From NCBI GenBank assembly GCA_037039925.1, contig JAXRKP010000679.1, forward strand, positions 67,501-131,500: 64,000 nucleotides of DNA. The letters run 5' to 3'. The position numbers were made by a program, and so were the translations under genes. Positions 1 to 13,914 of this stretch are shown piece after piece; the stretch's first letter is position 1, and each line of letters starts with the position of its first letter. The notes below the pieces were generated by a model that saw nothing but the letters and a program-made list of their open reading frames with translations, was not told the origin of the DNA and searched no databases. Source of the stretch: Doris montereyensis. Lineage: Eukaryota > Mollusca > Gastropoda > Nudibranchia > Dorididae.

Positions 1-45
1 TTTTGTTCGTTGTCTTTGTTTTATTTTATAATTATGGTTTTGTTG

Positions 46-349
46 TTAATGTTTGCTGTTTGTTGTTTGTTTGTTTGTTGTTGTGGGTCGTTTTTGTTTA
101 CAAACCTTAAACAATGGATACCAGTGTTTAATGCAACGTCGGAATTCGTCAAACTCGGCAGCTTGGTTGAGAGAGCGCGCCAGACGGAAGGAGTGCAGGG
201 TAATCGTGTGTCTCTGCTGCAGTTTGCCAATCCTTTCCATGAAGCCAGGCTGGAGGTCCATGTGAAGGTCAAGGTCGACCAGCAAAGGGCAATTGGTCAC
301 CAGCCCTATCACGGCATCTTCGATTTCACAGCAGGGTTTATTGTTTCCC
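46..349 (-). CDS. F-box family protein, downstream exon (LRR-like part)
   Basis: This continues the exon at 4402-5327. That exon ends with two bases of a codon (TG) before a GTAAGT donor. Here an acceptor (TCGTGCAG) is followed by one base that completes a Trp codon, and then the frame stays open. The peptide starts GNNKPCCEIEDAVIGLV and contains TNCPLLVDLDLHMDL, which looks like a leucine-rich segment, as expected in an F-box substrate-binding region. The lower boundary is uncertain. Translation can run to a stop at 46-48 through a low-complexity tail rich in Thr, Asn and Lys, or the exon may end near 106 at a weaker donor (AAG then GTTTGT) with more gene beyond the window. No polyadenylation signal can be judged this close to the edge. 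Confidence 0.6.
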
Positions 350-372
350 CTGCACGAAGACATTGAGCAAGG

Positions 373-535
373 CAAGTTTGATTTAATTGAAACTTACTCC
401 GTCCACCATTTCCGGTGATCTCAGGGTGAATTAAAAGATAAAGCAAGAGGAAAGAGAAACGAAAGGGAAATAATGAGTTGAAATGAAAGAAGTAGAATCT
501 ACCAGCAGTGCCCGCCCACCGCCTTACGAGCAGGT
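373..535. repeat. Dispersed repeat, copy 1
   Basis: An AT-rich block (TTGAAACTTACTCCGTCCAC, then GGTGATCTCAGGGTGAATTA, a purine-rich stretch, then AGAATCTACCAGCA). It recurs in similar order at 32712-32815 and 42322-42455. It carries no open frame. It is probably part of an interspersed non-autonomous element inside the F-box intron. The family is not recognised. Confidence 0.5.
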
Positions 536-825
536 AAAGCAGACAGTAATAATGAAGAGCCCACGTGGCATCCAACTTTGAGTTTACCTTGGGTTACGCA
601 TCAAGCCATTCAGGTCTAGATTTAATTCAAAGGCTAATACGCCAAATGTATACATGTATGATTATGATATAATATATCGTATTATTAAGACATAAACTGA
701 TGTTCAAGAGCAACAGGTCAGGGTGACATTACTAAGGGCAGGAGGATGAGGTGGATGAGGTGTAGGAGGAGTGAGTAAATTGGGACCTTGTGAAGTTGTC
801 TACTTAATTTCAGTAACTAGGTTAC

Positions 826-962
826 ATACACACACACCATACATACATATCCATACACACACATATATATACACACACATATACGCACACATATACACAT
901 ACATATATATACACACAAATATACATGCATACGCTCACATATACACACACATAATACACATT
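826..962. repeat. Imperfect CA/TA/CATA microsatellite
   Basis: Alternating purine-pyrimidine tract of ACAC, ATACAT and ATATAC units in the F-box intron. It ends just before the LINE fragment at 987. Confidence 0.9.
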
Positions 963-986
963 TGAATCAACACCAAGTTGTAGTGA

Positions 987-1675
987 CTACTTTCTCCGAG
1001 GTCTGCCTTTTGGCCTTTTATCTTTGGCTTTAGCACTGTATACTGATTTAGCTATTCTATTGTCATTCATTCTGTTTACATGCCCAAACCATCTCAATTG
1101 AGTCGTTTCTATCTTAGTTTTTATGCCATCTGCTTTGGTTTGCTCTCTTATTGTTGTGCTTCTGATTTTGTCTCTTTTAGTTGTCCCTACTACTCTTCTT
1201 AGATATTTCATTTCAGCTGCCTGTACTCTACTGTATTCTCTACTGTCTAAGGTCCAGGTTTCGTTGCCATAGAGGAGAGTAGGACAATAAACTGTATTGT
1301 ATACTGCCATTTTGGTTTTTGTTGACAATTCTTGCTTACCTACAAATGTCTTTCCTAGATGATTATATATTGCACTTGCCTTTCTGATTCTCTGGCTGAT
1401 TTCGTCTCTTAGTTTTCCCTCTAAGTTAATCATTACTCCTGGGTAATTGTAGCTTTAAACTTGTTTTAAATTCTCCCTGCCCAATTTAAGATTTTGTGTT
1501 TTAGCTTCCCTAGTTACTAGCATTGTTTTGGTTTTCTTTGCCTTTATGCTCATTCCTCTTTTATTTAATTCAATGTTCATAATGTTGATATTCGACTAAA
1601 GGTCACTTTCTGATTTTCCAAACAGAACTAAATCATCGGCAAATGAAAGCATTGATACATTTACAGGTTTGATAA
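987..1675 (-). mobile_element. RTE-like LINE fragment (end of RT and C-terminal domain)
   Basis: On the minus strand the sequence translates from the YADD-type motif (SFADDLVLFGKSES) through MINLEGKLRDEISQRIRKA, CPTLLYGNETWTLDSREYS and LRWFGHVNRMNDNRIAKSVY to KGRPRRK. The same order is found in the copies at 40388-42205 and 61300-63695. Stop codons interrupt the part above 1433. The copy lacks both its 5' part and the 3' end beyond RPRRK, so it is a dead fragment. Only 987-1433 is a clean frame. Confidence 0.88.
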
Positions 1676-1784
1676 ATGCTGTACAACTTTTTAAAAGACT
1701 CCGTTTACTAATAAAACCAATGAAGATTAATCCTTTCACTTCGTAACAATCACAAGAGCGCTTAATTAATCCATATAGTACAAG

Positions 1785-2245
1785 TTGGTATCACGTCCAT
1801 TCATTGCATTAACCCTTTCACGTCGTAACAATTACAACAACAGTAAATTAACCCATTCAATTCAGTCCACGTTGGTATCACGTCCATTCATTACATTAAC
1901 TCTTTCACGTCGTAACAATCACAAAACCAGTAAATTAACCTATTCAATTCAGTACACGTTGGTATCACGTCCATTCATTACATTAACCCTTTCACGTCGT
2001 AACAATCACAAAACCAGTAAATTAACCTATTCAATTCAGTACACGTTGGTATCACGTCCATTCATTACATTAACGCTTTCACGTCGTAACAATCACAACA
2101 AAAGTAAATTAACCCATTCAATTCAGTACACATTGGTATCACGTTCATTCATTACACTAACCCTTCCACGTCGTAACAATCACAACAACAGTAAATTAAT
2201 CCATTCAGTACAAATTGTTATCACGTCCATTCATTACAAAGATGA
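1785..2245. repeat. 87-bp tandem array (about 5 units)
   Basis: The marker GTTGGTATCACGTCCATTCA recurs every 87 bp (for example near 1871, 1958 and 2045). Because 87 is a multiple of three, the array is open in one plus-strand frame (a 29-residue repeat containing LTLSRRNN). I regard that frame as a by-product of the period and not as a gene. Confidence 0.93.
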
Positions 2246-2304
2246 TGCAAATGACAGCACATTTTTAATCTTATTTGATTTCACCCACATCCTCAACTAA
2301 GTCG

Positions 2305-2612
2305 TAACAACCAACGGGTTTTTTGGTAGGTTTTATAATTTTACACGGACCTTCCACTTGTAAACAGCCAAGTGATCTTTAATGTGCACAGACTGTTGTG
2401 ATCTGCAGACAGGACCTCAACTTTTTATTATCCGTCTCCGATGAGACTAGGTGTCGATCCACCTACCTGGGCTGGGAGAGGGGGGTGGGGGTAGTTGTTT
2501 TTTTTTAACGATGAAATTTTTGAACCACTGGCGGGGTTATCACCCACTACCTTTTGATGTTGAGATACCGACACCTTGCCCCTGGACTACCGAGTGACCC
2601 GGGTTTTTTGGT
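2305..2612 (-). mobile_element. SINE-like element, family 2
   Basis: On the minus strand the block starts with GGGTCACTCGGTAGTCCAGG, then GGCAAGGTGTCGGTATCTCA (a possible polymerase III A-box region), and ends GGTCCGTGTAAAATTATAAA. It shares AAGGTGTCGG, GTGGATCGACACCTAGT, the CAGACGATAA-like stretch and the tail AAACC/CTACCAAAAA with 18478-18765 on the opposite strand. This copy has a poly-T insertion near 2500. Confidence 0.7.
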
Positions 2613-2644
2613 AGGTTTTATAAGTTTGGGAGCCTAGTAAGTTT

Positions 2645-3957
2645 GGTTACAGTGTGTTCTCTTTCATCATAGGAATGGTTAGTAGTACAATGTGTTCTCT
2701 TTCATCATAGGAATGGTTAGTAGTACAGTGTGTTCTCTTTCATCATAGGAATGGTTAGTAGTACAGTGTGTTCTCTTTCATCATAGGAATGGTTAGTAGC
2801 ACAGTGTGTTCTCTTTCATCATAGGAATGGTTATTAGTACAGTGTGTTCTCTTTCATCATAGGAATGGTTAGTAGTACAGTGTGTTCTCTTTCATCATAG
2901 GAATGGTTATTAGTACAGTGTGTTCTCTTTCATCATAGGAATGGTAAGTAGTACAGTGTGTTCTCTTTCATCATAGGAATGGTTAGTAGTACAGTGTGTT
3001 CTCTTTCATCATAGGAATGGTTAGTAGTACAGTGTGTTCTCTTTCATCATAGGAATGGTTAGTAGTACAGTATGTTCTCTTTCATCATAAGAATGGTTAG
3101 TAGCACAGTCTGTTCTCTTTCATTATAGGAATGGTTATTAGTACAGTGTGTTCTCTTTCATCATAGGAATGGTTATTAGGACAGTGTGTTCTCTTTCATC
3201 ATAGGAATGGTAAGTAGTACAGTGTGTTCTCTTTCATCATAGGAATGGTTAGTAGTACAGTGTGTTCTCTTTCATCATAGGAATGGTTAGTAGTACAGTG
3301 TGTTCTCTTTCATCATAGGAATGGTTATTAGTACAGTGTATTCGCTTTCCTCATAGGAATGGTTAGTAGTACAGTGTGTTCTCTTTCATCATATGAATGG
3401 TTAGTAGCACAGTGTGCTCTCTTCCATCATAGGAATACTAATGTAAACGAGTACAGTGTGTTCTCTTTCATCATAGGAATGGTAAGTAGTACAGTGTGTT
3501 CTCTTTCATCATATGAATGGTTAGTAGCACAGTGTGCTCTCTTCCATCATAGGAATACTAATATAAACGAGTACAGTGTATTCGCTTTCCTCATAGGAAT
3601 GGTTAGTCGTACAGTGTGTTCTCTTTCATCATAGGAAGACTAATGTAAACGAGCACATTGTGTTCTTTTTCATCATAGGAATACTAATGTAAACGAGTAC
3701 AGTGTGTACTTTTTCATCATAGGAATACTAATGTAAACGAGTACAGTGTGTTTTCTTTCATCACAGGAATACTAATGTAAAGGAGTACAGTGTGTACTTT
3801 TTCATCATAGGAATACTAATGTAAACGAGTACAGTGTGTTCTCTTTCATCATAGGAAGACTAATGTTAACGAGTACAGTGTGTACTTTTTCATCATAGGA
3901 ATACTAATGTAAACGAGTACAGTGTGTTCTCTTTCATCATAGGAATACTAATGTAAA
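2645..3957. repeat. 38-bp tandem array grading into a 44-bp variant
   Basis: Units of the form GGAATGGTTAGTAGTACAGT followed by GTGTTCTCTTTCATCATA (38 bp) fill the first part. From about 3430 an alternative 44-bp unit appears in which GGTTAGTA is replaced by ACTAATGTAAACGA. The two forms interleave around 3430-3650 and the long form dominates to the end. The array lies in the F-box intron. Confidence 0.95.
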
Positions 3958-4401
3958 CAATTTGGAAAGTGGCACAACTGCAAAATGTGCCTGTATTTGC
4001 TTCAGGAAACTCCGTTATGATTACGCTATTGGGCTATTTCATAGACATTTGAAAATAACGACACGTGAATATGAGTGGTCATTGAATCGACTACGGTTGT
4101 TTGTTTTTATGGTTGTGCGTTTAAAATACTCTCGATACCATAGCCCAATCAATAGAGAGTCAACATGTCTCAACGCAAAAAAAAGAATGCAAGAAATAGA
4201 GTAGTGAGTGTAAGAATAAATGCGAAGACAAATTATGGGATAGGTCAGTGCAGAAAAATAAATCACACTAACTACACACCAGGTATGATAAGAAACGGTC
4301 CAGGTTAAATAAAAGACATGAAATGCACGCATGTTTTCAATCCTAAACCTATGGAGGAATATGTCGTGTTGGTTATAAGTTTATTTTTTTACCAAACTTA
4401 C
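3958..4401. other. Rest of F-box intron, no feature seen
   Basis: AT-rich unique-looking sequence between the 38/44-bp array and the donor of the main F-box exon. Short open frames on both strands have no recognisable domain. Confidence 0.5.
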
Positions 4402-5327
4402 CAGAGCTTGATGCCAACGATGCTCTTGTTGAACGATGTCTCTACATGCTTCAGGAGGCAGATCAATTGCATGGTATCCCTTTCGTTAATTGCTGCCATC
4501 AAACCAAGCAAGTTCAGCCGGGTTAAAGGAATGGTACTGAACAAAACGGACGTTCGTACATTGACGAAGTCCTTGATATTTTGCAGCGTGAAGCACACCT
4601 TGGCAGGCGTGCATGATGTGGCCAGGTTTTTCCACGCATCCGCCAAATTGTAATTCCGCTTCGGTCCAAAACTGTTTTGCCAGGAAATGACGTTGAGAGT
4701 CATATGCTGACGTCGGCGGTTTTGGCTGAACCAGTTCAGCAAAGCATCGGTGATGTACTGGAAGTTGATGGTCAGTTCGGACAAGTGTGGAAACAGGGCC
4801 ATGCAGGTCACAAACTGTGTGGTTTGTGAAGCGTAAGTTTTGCGTAGTTCGTTTTGCTCACAGAAAAAGTCCTCGAGGCCCAAGCGAGTAATGGTGGATC
4901 CAGACGACAAAGCCACCATATTCAAAATGTTGATTCCCGCCTGAAACAACAGGAGAGCCTGGCCCATTTGGAAAGCCGTTAGTTTTGGTTGACTCATTAT
5001 CAGTGTGATGATCTGCGTCACGATTTTGCAGCCGTCAGATTGTCTCTTCGCGTTGGCCCACCAGTAGGCCGTGCCGCTTAGCTCAAGACTTCGAAGCCTG
5101 CTTTGCCGCAACCGCTCTAGAAACGTTTCCTTCCCCTTCTCGAAGGTTCCGAAACACATGACCGTCGCATGCCGCAAGTGGTTTCCGTGACTGTGGAGCC
5201 ATTTCATATTTTCGGGGAATTGGTGATCGGAGTAGAGGAAGAATTGCTTCTCCTTCCACAGTGACGGATCCCGAGTGGCCGTGGACCAGGGTTGACATAC
5301 CAGGGCTATGCTCCTTCTGTCCGTGTC
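4402..5327 (-). CDS. F-box family protein, main exon
   Basis: A 926-bp open exon with no ATG at its start. It begins after a good acceptor (CTACTTGCAG) and ends at a strong donor (GTAAGTTT), so it is internal and starts in phase 0. The first residues (DTDRRSIALVCQPW, then DPSLWKEKQF) match the second half of an F-box: the LVCxxW helix followed by DPSLW. F-box proteins bind SKP1 and bring substrates to SCF ubiquitin ligases. The rest (about 280 residues) is rich in spaced Leu and Ile and may be a degenerate leucine-rich fold. The first half of the F-box must lie on an upstream exon above 5333. I did not find it; a 0.7 kb CT tract lies immediately upstream. I cannot name the orthologue. Confidence 0.75.
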
Positions 5328-5429
5328 CTGCAAGTAGCTGGGGGTAGTTGTCGAAAGGGAGATATGGAAGAGTTGGGTGGGGGAGGGGGCAAGGGGTTGG
5401 GGAGGGGAAGATGAGGAATCATGATATGT

Positions 5430-7833
<2,404 letters not shown>

Positions 7834-8090
7834 GGAGCTTATTTCGGTTTCTGTAGCGTGAAGCGGAACAGGTGACAGTAATCACCTCCTGGCCAGGACG
7901 CTAGTCTGACGCAGATTTTTACCCCCAAGCTGGTGCTTATACCCACTTACACCTGGGTAGTGTGGAGAAAATGCGTGTTAAGTGTCTTTTCCAAAGAACA
8001 CAGAGTTATACATGGTTTTGGTCGGATTCGAACTCGGGATCTCATGATTCCCACTCCGGCAGCCTAACCGTTACACCACCGAGGCCACTC
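7834..8090 (-). mobile_element. tRNA-derived SINE, family 1
   Basis: On the minus strand the head reads GTGGCCTCGGTGGTGTAACG, then a B-box-like GATCCCGAGTTCGAATCC, as in a tRNA-derived polymerase III promoter. The body contains CCAGGTGTAAGTGGGTATAA and CTGCGTCAGACTAGCGTCC, and the tail region is GTTCCGCTTCACGCTACAGA. The same order is found in at least ten other places in this window. Confidence 0.85.
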
Positions 8091-9126
8091 CCTATTTGAA
8101 GCTGTCTTTAAGAGAGGTCCATATTATCATTCAAAAAAGGTCAATGTTTCTCTTCTTACTCGTACTTTCAGCCTCCAAGATATAATAAATCAAATAACGG
8201 TTATAACAATTAACACCCTTACAGCGAATTTAACGATATAAAGAACTGATTATTACAACTAAGTACTCCAATGGCTTATAGCGAAATAAATGATTACAGC
8301 AAACGGATTTTGTGATCCTGGTCCTCTTTTTTAGTTATAAGCGCAGAAAGAGCTAGACCTAGACATATTAATGCATACACTTAACTTCACTTTGTGTTTA
8401 TTCGATTGAAAGAATAACAACAGGTGGTGTGTTGAAAGACAGGCACACGACAGTGCCTTCAACTCTTACTTGGCCTATGGATCTTCAACGTCAATTTTTG
8501 TTACCGGTAGGTCTACTTGTAACTATGGCATTGTGCACGTCGATCCTGATCTTGTTTGTATTTCACCTGAATCAACAAGTTACCTTCAGATCGTCGTGTG
8601 TGTATACGTTTGTGTGTGTATGTGTGTGTGTGTGTGTGCTTGTTTGTGTGCGTGTACCTGCATGGGTTTCTGTGTATAAATGGGGAGAGGGGGGCGTGGG
8701 CAATAGTCGCTTATATGCTATAATCACACGTCACACGTCTACGTCACAACCAAGTAGGTGACCAACATGGCACATGAAGCAATGCTTCTTTTATATTTTG
8801 GTGTTTGCTTTTTTATTACTATTATAACGAAATAGCGCTATAACGAAATAAATTGTCGTGTCACCAGCATTTCGTTATAACCATGTTTGAGTGTATATAA
8901 TATATACATATGTATTTCTTTTTGTTTAGAAAATGGAAGTGATGTCAGATGCACATTTAGCTATGAAGAATGGCGTCACTTATCACAGTTAACAATTAAA
9001 GTTTTAATTTGAGCGTCTGATTGTAACTCAAGCATGTCGACTTCACAAACGCGCGAAGATGGACAGTAAAAGTGATGTTGAAACATTCCACCCCACTCAC
9101 AGTATCACGTACAGTCTACACACCAT

Positions 9127-9174
<48 letters not shown>

Positions 9175-9555
9175 GCCTTTCTCTTGTGACGAGATTTGAG
9201 ACTACGACTGGAGACTTCCATTTCCATATTTGCGTCTGTCTTGCGAGATTTACAAAGTTCCCTCCCTTGTGTATTTATAGATTATATACAGGGTGTCCCA
9301 CGGGAAAAAAATGTCCACGACCTACTGGGAAAGCATCTTAAGCAGGTATTCTCCGATCCTGGTAGAGTACCTCCTCTACTTCGCATAAGAAGAATAAGCC
9401 TTGGTACATCAAAATCTGTCAAGCCAATCAAAGGTTATACTTTTGATTTTATGGAGTCAAGTCAAACTGTCATAAATCATTACATTACATGTACTTGACT
9501 GTTCATTCATAACCCATATCGTTTGAATCTGATTACATGTCTTGTCTGTACCCTT
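8091..9555. other. Gene-free stretch with TG and CAT microsatellites
   Basis: Contains (TG)n near 8597-8650 and (CAT)n at about 9127-9174. A motif TATACAGGGTGTCCCAC near 9286 resembles the ends of some DNA transposons, but no inverted partner was seen. No coding exon recognised. Confidence 0.45.
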
Positions 9556-11935
9556 CTATTCAATGAAGTAGGTAGCTAGGTCTATTCAGTGAAGTGGGTA
9601 GTTAGGTCTATTCAGTGCAGTGGGTAGTTAGGTCTATTCAGTGCAGTGGGTAGTTAGGTGTATTCAGTGAAGTGGGTAGCTTAGGTCTATTCAGTGAAGT
9701 GAGTAGCTAGGTCTATTCAGTTAAGTGGGTAGCTAGGTCTATTCAGTGAAATGGGTAGCTAGGTGTATTCAGTTAAGTGGGTAGCTAGGTCTATTCAGTG
9801 AAGTGAGTAGCTAGGTCTATTCAGTGAAGTGAGTAGCCAGGTCTATTCGGTGAAGTAGGTTGCTATGTCTATTCAGTGAAGTAGGTTGCTAGGTCTATTC
9901 AGTGAAGTGGGTAGCTAGGTTTAGTGATTCACTATTCAGTGAAGTGGGTAGGTCTATTCAGTGAAGTGGGTATGTCTATTCACTATTCAGTGAAGTGGGT
10001 ATCTAGGTCTATTCACTATTCAGTGAAGTGGGTATCTAGGTGTATTCACTATTCAGTGAAGTGGGTAGTTAGGTCTATTCACTATTCAGTTAAGTGGGTA
10101 GTTAGGTCTATTCACTATTCAGTAAAGTGGGTAGCTAGGTGTAGTCACTATTCAGTTAAGTGGGTAGTTAGGTCTATTCACTATTCAGTTAAGTGGGTAG
10201 TTAGGTCTATTCACTATTCAGTTAAGTGGGTAGTTAGGTCTATTCAGACGCAGCAGTTAAGTGGGTAGCTAGATCTATTCATTATTCAGTTAAGTGAGTA
10301 GCTAGGTCTATTCACTATTCAGTTAAGTGAGTAGCTAGGTCTATTCAGTGAAGTGAGTAGCTAGGTCTATTGAGTGAAGTGGGTAGCTAAGTCTATTCAG
10401 TGAAGTGGGTAGTTGGGTCTATTCAGTGAAGTGGGTAGCTAGGTCTATTCAGTGAAGTGAGTAGCTAGGTCTATTCGATATTCAGTGAAGTGGGTAGCTA
10501 GGTCTATTCAGTGAAGTGGGTAGTTAGGTGTATTCAGTGAAGTGGGTAGTTGGGTCTATTCAGTGAAGTGGGTAGTTAGGTCTATTCAGTGAAGTGGGTA
10601 GTTAGGTCTATTCGGTGAAGTGGGTAGTTAGGTCTATTCAGTGAAGTGGGTAGTTAGGTCTATTCAGTGAAGTGGGTAGTTAGGTCTATTCAGTGAAGTG
10701 AGTAGTTAGGTCTATTCAGTGAAGTGGGTAGCTAGGTCTATTCAGTGAAGTGGGTAGTTAGGTCTATTCAGCGAAGTGGGTAGTTAGGTCTATTCAGTTA
10801 AGTCGGAAATTAGGTCTATTCAGACGCAACAGTTAAGTGAGTAGCTAGGTCTATTCAGTGAAGTGAGTAGCTAGGTCTATTCGATATTCAGTGAAGTGGG
10901 TAGCTAGGTCTATTCAGTGAAGTGGGTAGCTAGGTCTATTCAGTGAAGTGAGTAGCTAGGTCTATTCGATATTCAGTGAAGTGGGTAGTTAGGTCTATTC
11001 AGTGAAGTGGGTAGTTAGGTGTATTCAGTGAAGTGGGTAGTTAGGTGTATTCAGTGAAGTGGGTAGTTAGGTGTATTCAGTGAAGTGGGTAGTTAGGTGT
11101 ATTCAGTGAAGTGGGTAGTTAGGTGTATTCAGTGAAGTGGGTAGTTAGGTCTATTCAGTGAAGTGGGTAGTTAGGTGTATTCAGTGAAGTGGGTAGTTAG
11201 GTGTATTCAGTGAAGTGGGTAGTTAGGTGTATTCAGTGAAGTGGGTAGTTAGGTCTATTCAGTGAAGTGGGTAGTTAGGATTCAGTGAAGTTGGTAGTTA
11301 GGTCTATTCAATGAAGTGGGTAGCTAGGTCTATTCAGTGAAGTGGGTAGTTAGGTCTATTCAGTGAAGTGGGTAACTAGGTCTATTCAGATGCAGCAGTT
11401 AAGTCGGTAGCTAGGTTTATTCAGTGAAATGAGTACCTAGATCTATTCAGTGAAGTGGAAAGTTAGGTCTGTTCAATGCAACGGGTAGGTAGGTCTATTC
11501 AGTGAAGTGGGTAGCTAGGTCTATTCAGTGAAGTGGGTAGCTAGGTCTATTCAGTGGTGTGGGTAGCTAGGTCTATTCAGTGAAGTGGATAGCTAGGTCT
11601 GTTCAATGAAACGGGTAGCTATGTCTATTCAGTGAAGTGGGTAGCTAGGTCTATTCAATGAAGTGGGTAGCTAGGTCTATTCAGTGAAGTGGGTAGCTAG
11701 GTCTATTCAGGGAAGTGGGTAGCTAGGTCTATTTAGACCTAGCAATGAAGTGGGTAGCTAGGTCTATTAAGTGAAGTGGGTAGCTAGGTCTATTGAGTGA
11801 AGTGGGTAGCTAGGTTTATTCAGTGAAGTGGGTAGCTAGGTTTATTCAATGAAGTGGGTAGCTAGGTTTATTCAGTGAAGTGGGTAGCTAGGTTTATTCA
11901 GTGAAGTGGGTAGCTAGGTCCATTCAGACCCAGTG
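9556..11935. repeat. 26-bp satellite (about 90 units)
   Basis: The unit is GAAGTGGGTAGCTAGGTCTA plus TTCAGT, repeated for about 2.4 kb. Between about 9930 and 10345 many units carry an extra 7 bp (CACTATT type), giving a 33-bp period that stays open as an 11-residue repeat (IHYSVKWVVRS). Variants with TTCGATATTCAG recur near 10476, 10881 and 10966, hinting at higher-order copying. It lies between the F-box and CEP83 genes. Confidence 0.97.
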
Positions 11936-12004
11936 AAAGTAAGCAGTGCGGGCTGAACGCAATGGCAAACTACTAGATTTTATACCATATATGTCTAGAA
12001 AGAC

Positions 12005-12290
12005 TGGTGGCGCCAGTGGATTTGGGATCAGAAGGGTCCTGGTTCGAATCCTAGCAATGCTAAGTCCATTGATGTGTTCCTTGGGAAAGACACTTCAAAT
12101 ACATTTTCCGCATACAGCCCAGGTGCAAATGGGTCTAGTACCAGTAAATAGCTTGGGAATAAAAACCTGCGATAGATTAGCATCCTGTCTAGGGAGGTGA
12201 TTATCAACACCTGTTCTGCTTTATTATATATAAAGCGGAATAAGCTCCAGCTCTATGGGACGGAAAGGGCCTTGAATGAACTTGATTTTA
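12005..12290 (+). mobile_element. tRNA-derived SINE, family 1, plus orientation
   Basis: Begins GGTGGCGCCAGTGGATTTGG, with B-box-like GTCCTGGTTCGAATCC at about 12035, then the family body (GCCCAGGTGCAAATGGGT, TTAGCATCCTGTCTAGG) and tail (AAGCTCCAGCTCTATGGGAC). It is one of only two clear plus-strand copies of this family here. Confidence 0.83.
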
Positions 12291-13635
12291 CTAGAAAAAC
12301 TGAGACTCTACTCCTGATTACCCTTGACTCAACACAGAGTACAGAATTTGCATTACTTTTAGTAGGTAGTCCAAACCGAAATCTCAAGTGTAAGCAATGG
12401 AAAAACAATTCCTACCACTGGAAAGAACTTTACTAACTGAGTAATTTGATACCAAAATCATTATTGTAGGACAGTATTAAACTATATTACGAATGTTTTA
12501 ATTTTCGAAAATTTGTTAAATTTTACAAATGGGCAAAAAAACAAAATTTAACCTTCTATATCTCGTAAATACGATAACTCACAAAATTCATACTTCTTAA
12601 ACTTAAATTTATGAATACATAGAACAAGCCCAATCTTTTTTATGACTCTGAAAAATACAACTACAAGACGGCTTTTTATCGATATAGAAAATGAAAAAAT
12701 GCAAAATCGGCATAATTTGTCTCTATGCACTGAATCAGCGACTAACACACAGCCCAAGCCGGGTGACTGGTCACTGCCACTTACTAAATGTAGTTAAAAG
12801 GCCGTGTCGTGTTTTGGTTGTTAAACAAAGCTCTGTCGTGGTAACTCTCAAAGTCAAAATTGAATAAGTTTTCTTTTGGTGGGCTTGTTTTCTCTACAGA
12901 GCATTAAAAAACTATAATCGCCTCGGACAAGCTCTTAACTTTAACATCGGCGGGACTATGGGGTATCATTGTAAAGCCTATTTTTAGCACAATCTGATTC
13001 GACCAATCAGAGCCGACTATCATTCATTGAGCTATCGCGAAACGCAAAGAAAGACAGAGGGGTGTCTCGCGAGCTTGTTTTTCACCGGCTCGCCACTGGC
13101 TTTCGCGTCTGACCACCCTCGTTTACTAGAGTGTGAAAGCACATTGTATTACAAATTCCCTATCACAACACACATGGTCGGAAAAGGCTTGAGTAGATCT
13201 GTTCAATGATGTAAGCCATATTACGCTACTACGTTGTATAGAGGAGAGGGGACAAGGTGACTTTCAGCCCTGAGTAGACAAAAGCGTTGAAAAACTGATA
13301 TGACTTAAACAAAAACTACAACTTATTTCGAGTTATAACAATAAATTAATGAACATATAAAACAATAGGATTTGCATATTTAAAAACAGATTTTATTTGG
13401 AATATCATGAAAAAATTACACATATTTACCAAACCAAAATTATATATAAACTTTATTTGCTAAAAAAAACAAACATTTTATAATTTCTATGGCTAAAGAA
13501 ACAATGACTTAAAGTCAGGGAAGTCTTTAGTTTCACAATCACATATTTCCCAGACTAAATGCATATTTGTACATATTCATAATGTCATATATTGAACAAA
13601 ATAAAATAAATAATATTGATGATGCATATAAATCA
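12291..13635. other. Intergenic DNA and CEP83 3' flank
   Basis: No coding exon seen. The 3' untranslated region of CEP83 probably occupies the part above about 13,390. The segment 13,000-13,250 is less AT-rich, and I see nothing in it that I can name. Confidence 0.45.
13452..13457 (-). promoter_or_regulatory. Candidate CEP83 polyadenylation signal
   Basis: AATAAA on the minus strand about 180 nt after the CEP83 stop codon. A second AATAAA lies at 13392-13397. Either could serve; cleavage sites cannot be read from sequence alone. Confidence 0.45.
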
Positions 13636-13914
13636 CTAAAATGATATAAATAGTTGCTGATTAGTACATGGACGGAATGCAAGGCAATAATGCCACATTA
13701 TCACATTAACTTGCAAATTCTTCTGAAAGCAAATCATCGTCAATGACTTTATTGCTGCTTTGAATCTCCTTCTCTTCGTCGACTTTTTCCCGTGGTGAGA
13801 ACTGTTTCCGATCTCCGAAATGTCTGTCAGCTCCACCAGTTGCTGATGCTGCACCTTGTCCAAAGCTTCAAGACGGATGCGCAAGAGACGCAGATCCTCC
13901 TGGTGTTGTTTTTC
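13636..13914 (-). CDS. CEP83: CEP83 exon 13 (C-terminus and stop)
   Basis: The acceptor GTATCTCTCTGAAG is followed in phase 0 by EKQHQEDLRLLRIRLEALDK and QHQQLVELTD, matching the last conserved helix of CEP83. The vertebrate protein stops shortly afterwards. This frame continues about 55 residues, including a basic stretch (KKSTKRRRFKAAIKS), to a TAG at 13636-13638. The extension is either real or the trace of a lost earlier stop. Confidence 0.88.
   Translation of the reverse strand, partial: EKQHQEDLRLLRIRLEALDKVQHQQLVELTDISEIGNSSHHGKKSTKRRRFKAAIKSLTMICFQKNLQVNVIMWHYCLAFRPCTNQQLFISF

Noticed and set aside
1785..2300. 171-residue repeat protein
   Set aside because: By-product of the 87-bp array; no domain and no splice or promoter context.
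9286..9320. DNA transposon end (CAGGGTGTCCCAC)
   Set aside because: No inverted partner found nearby; too short to claim.
9924..10268. 114-residue protein with 11-residue repeats
   Set aside because: By-product of the 33-bp sub-block in the 26-bp satellite.
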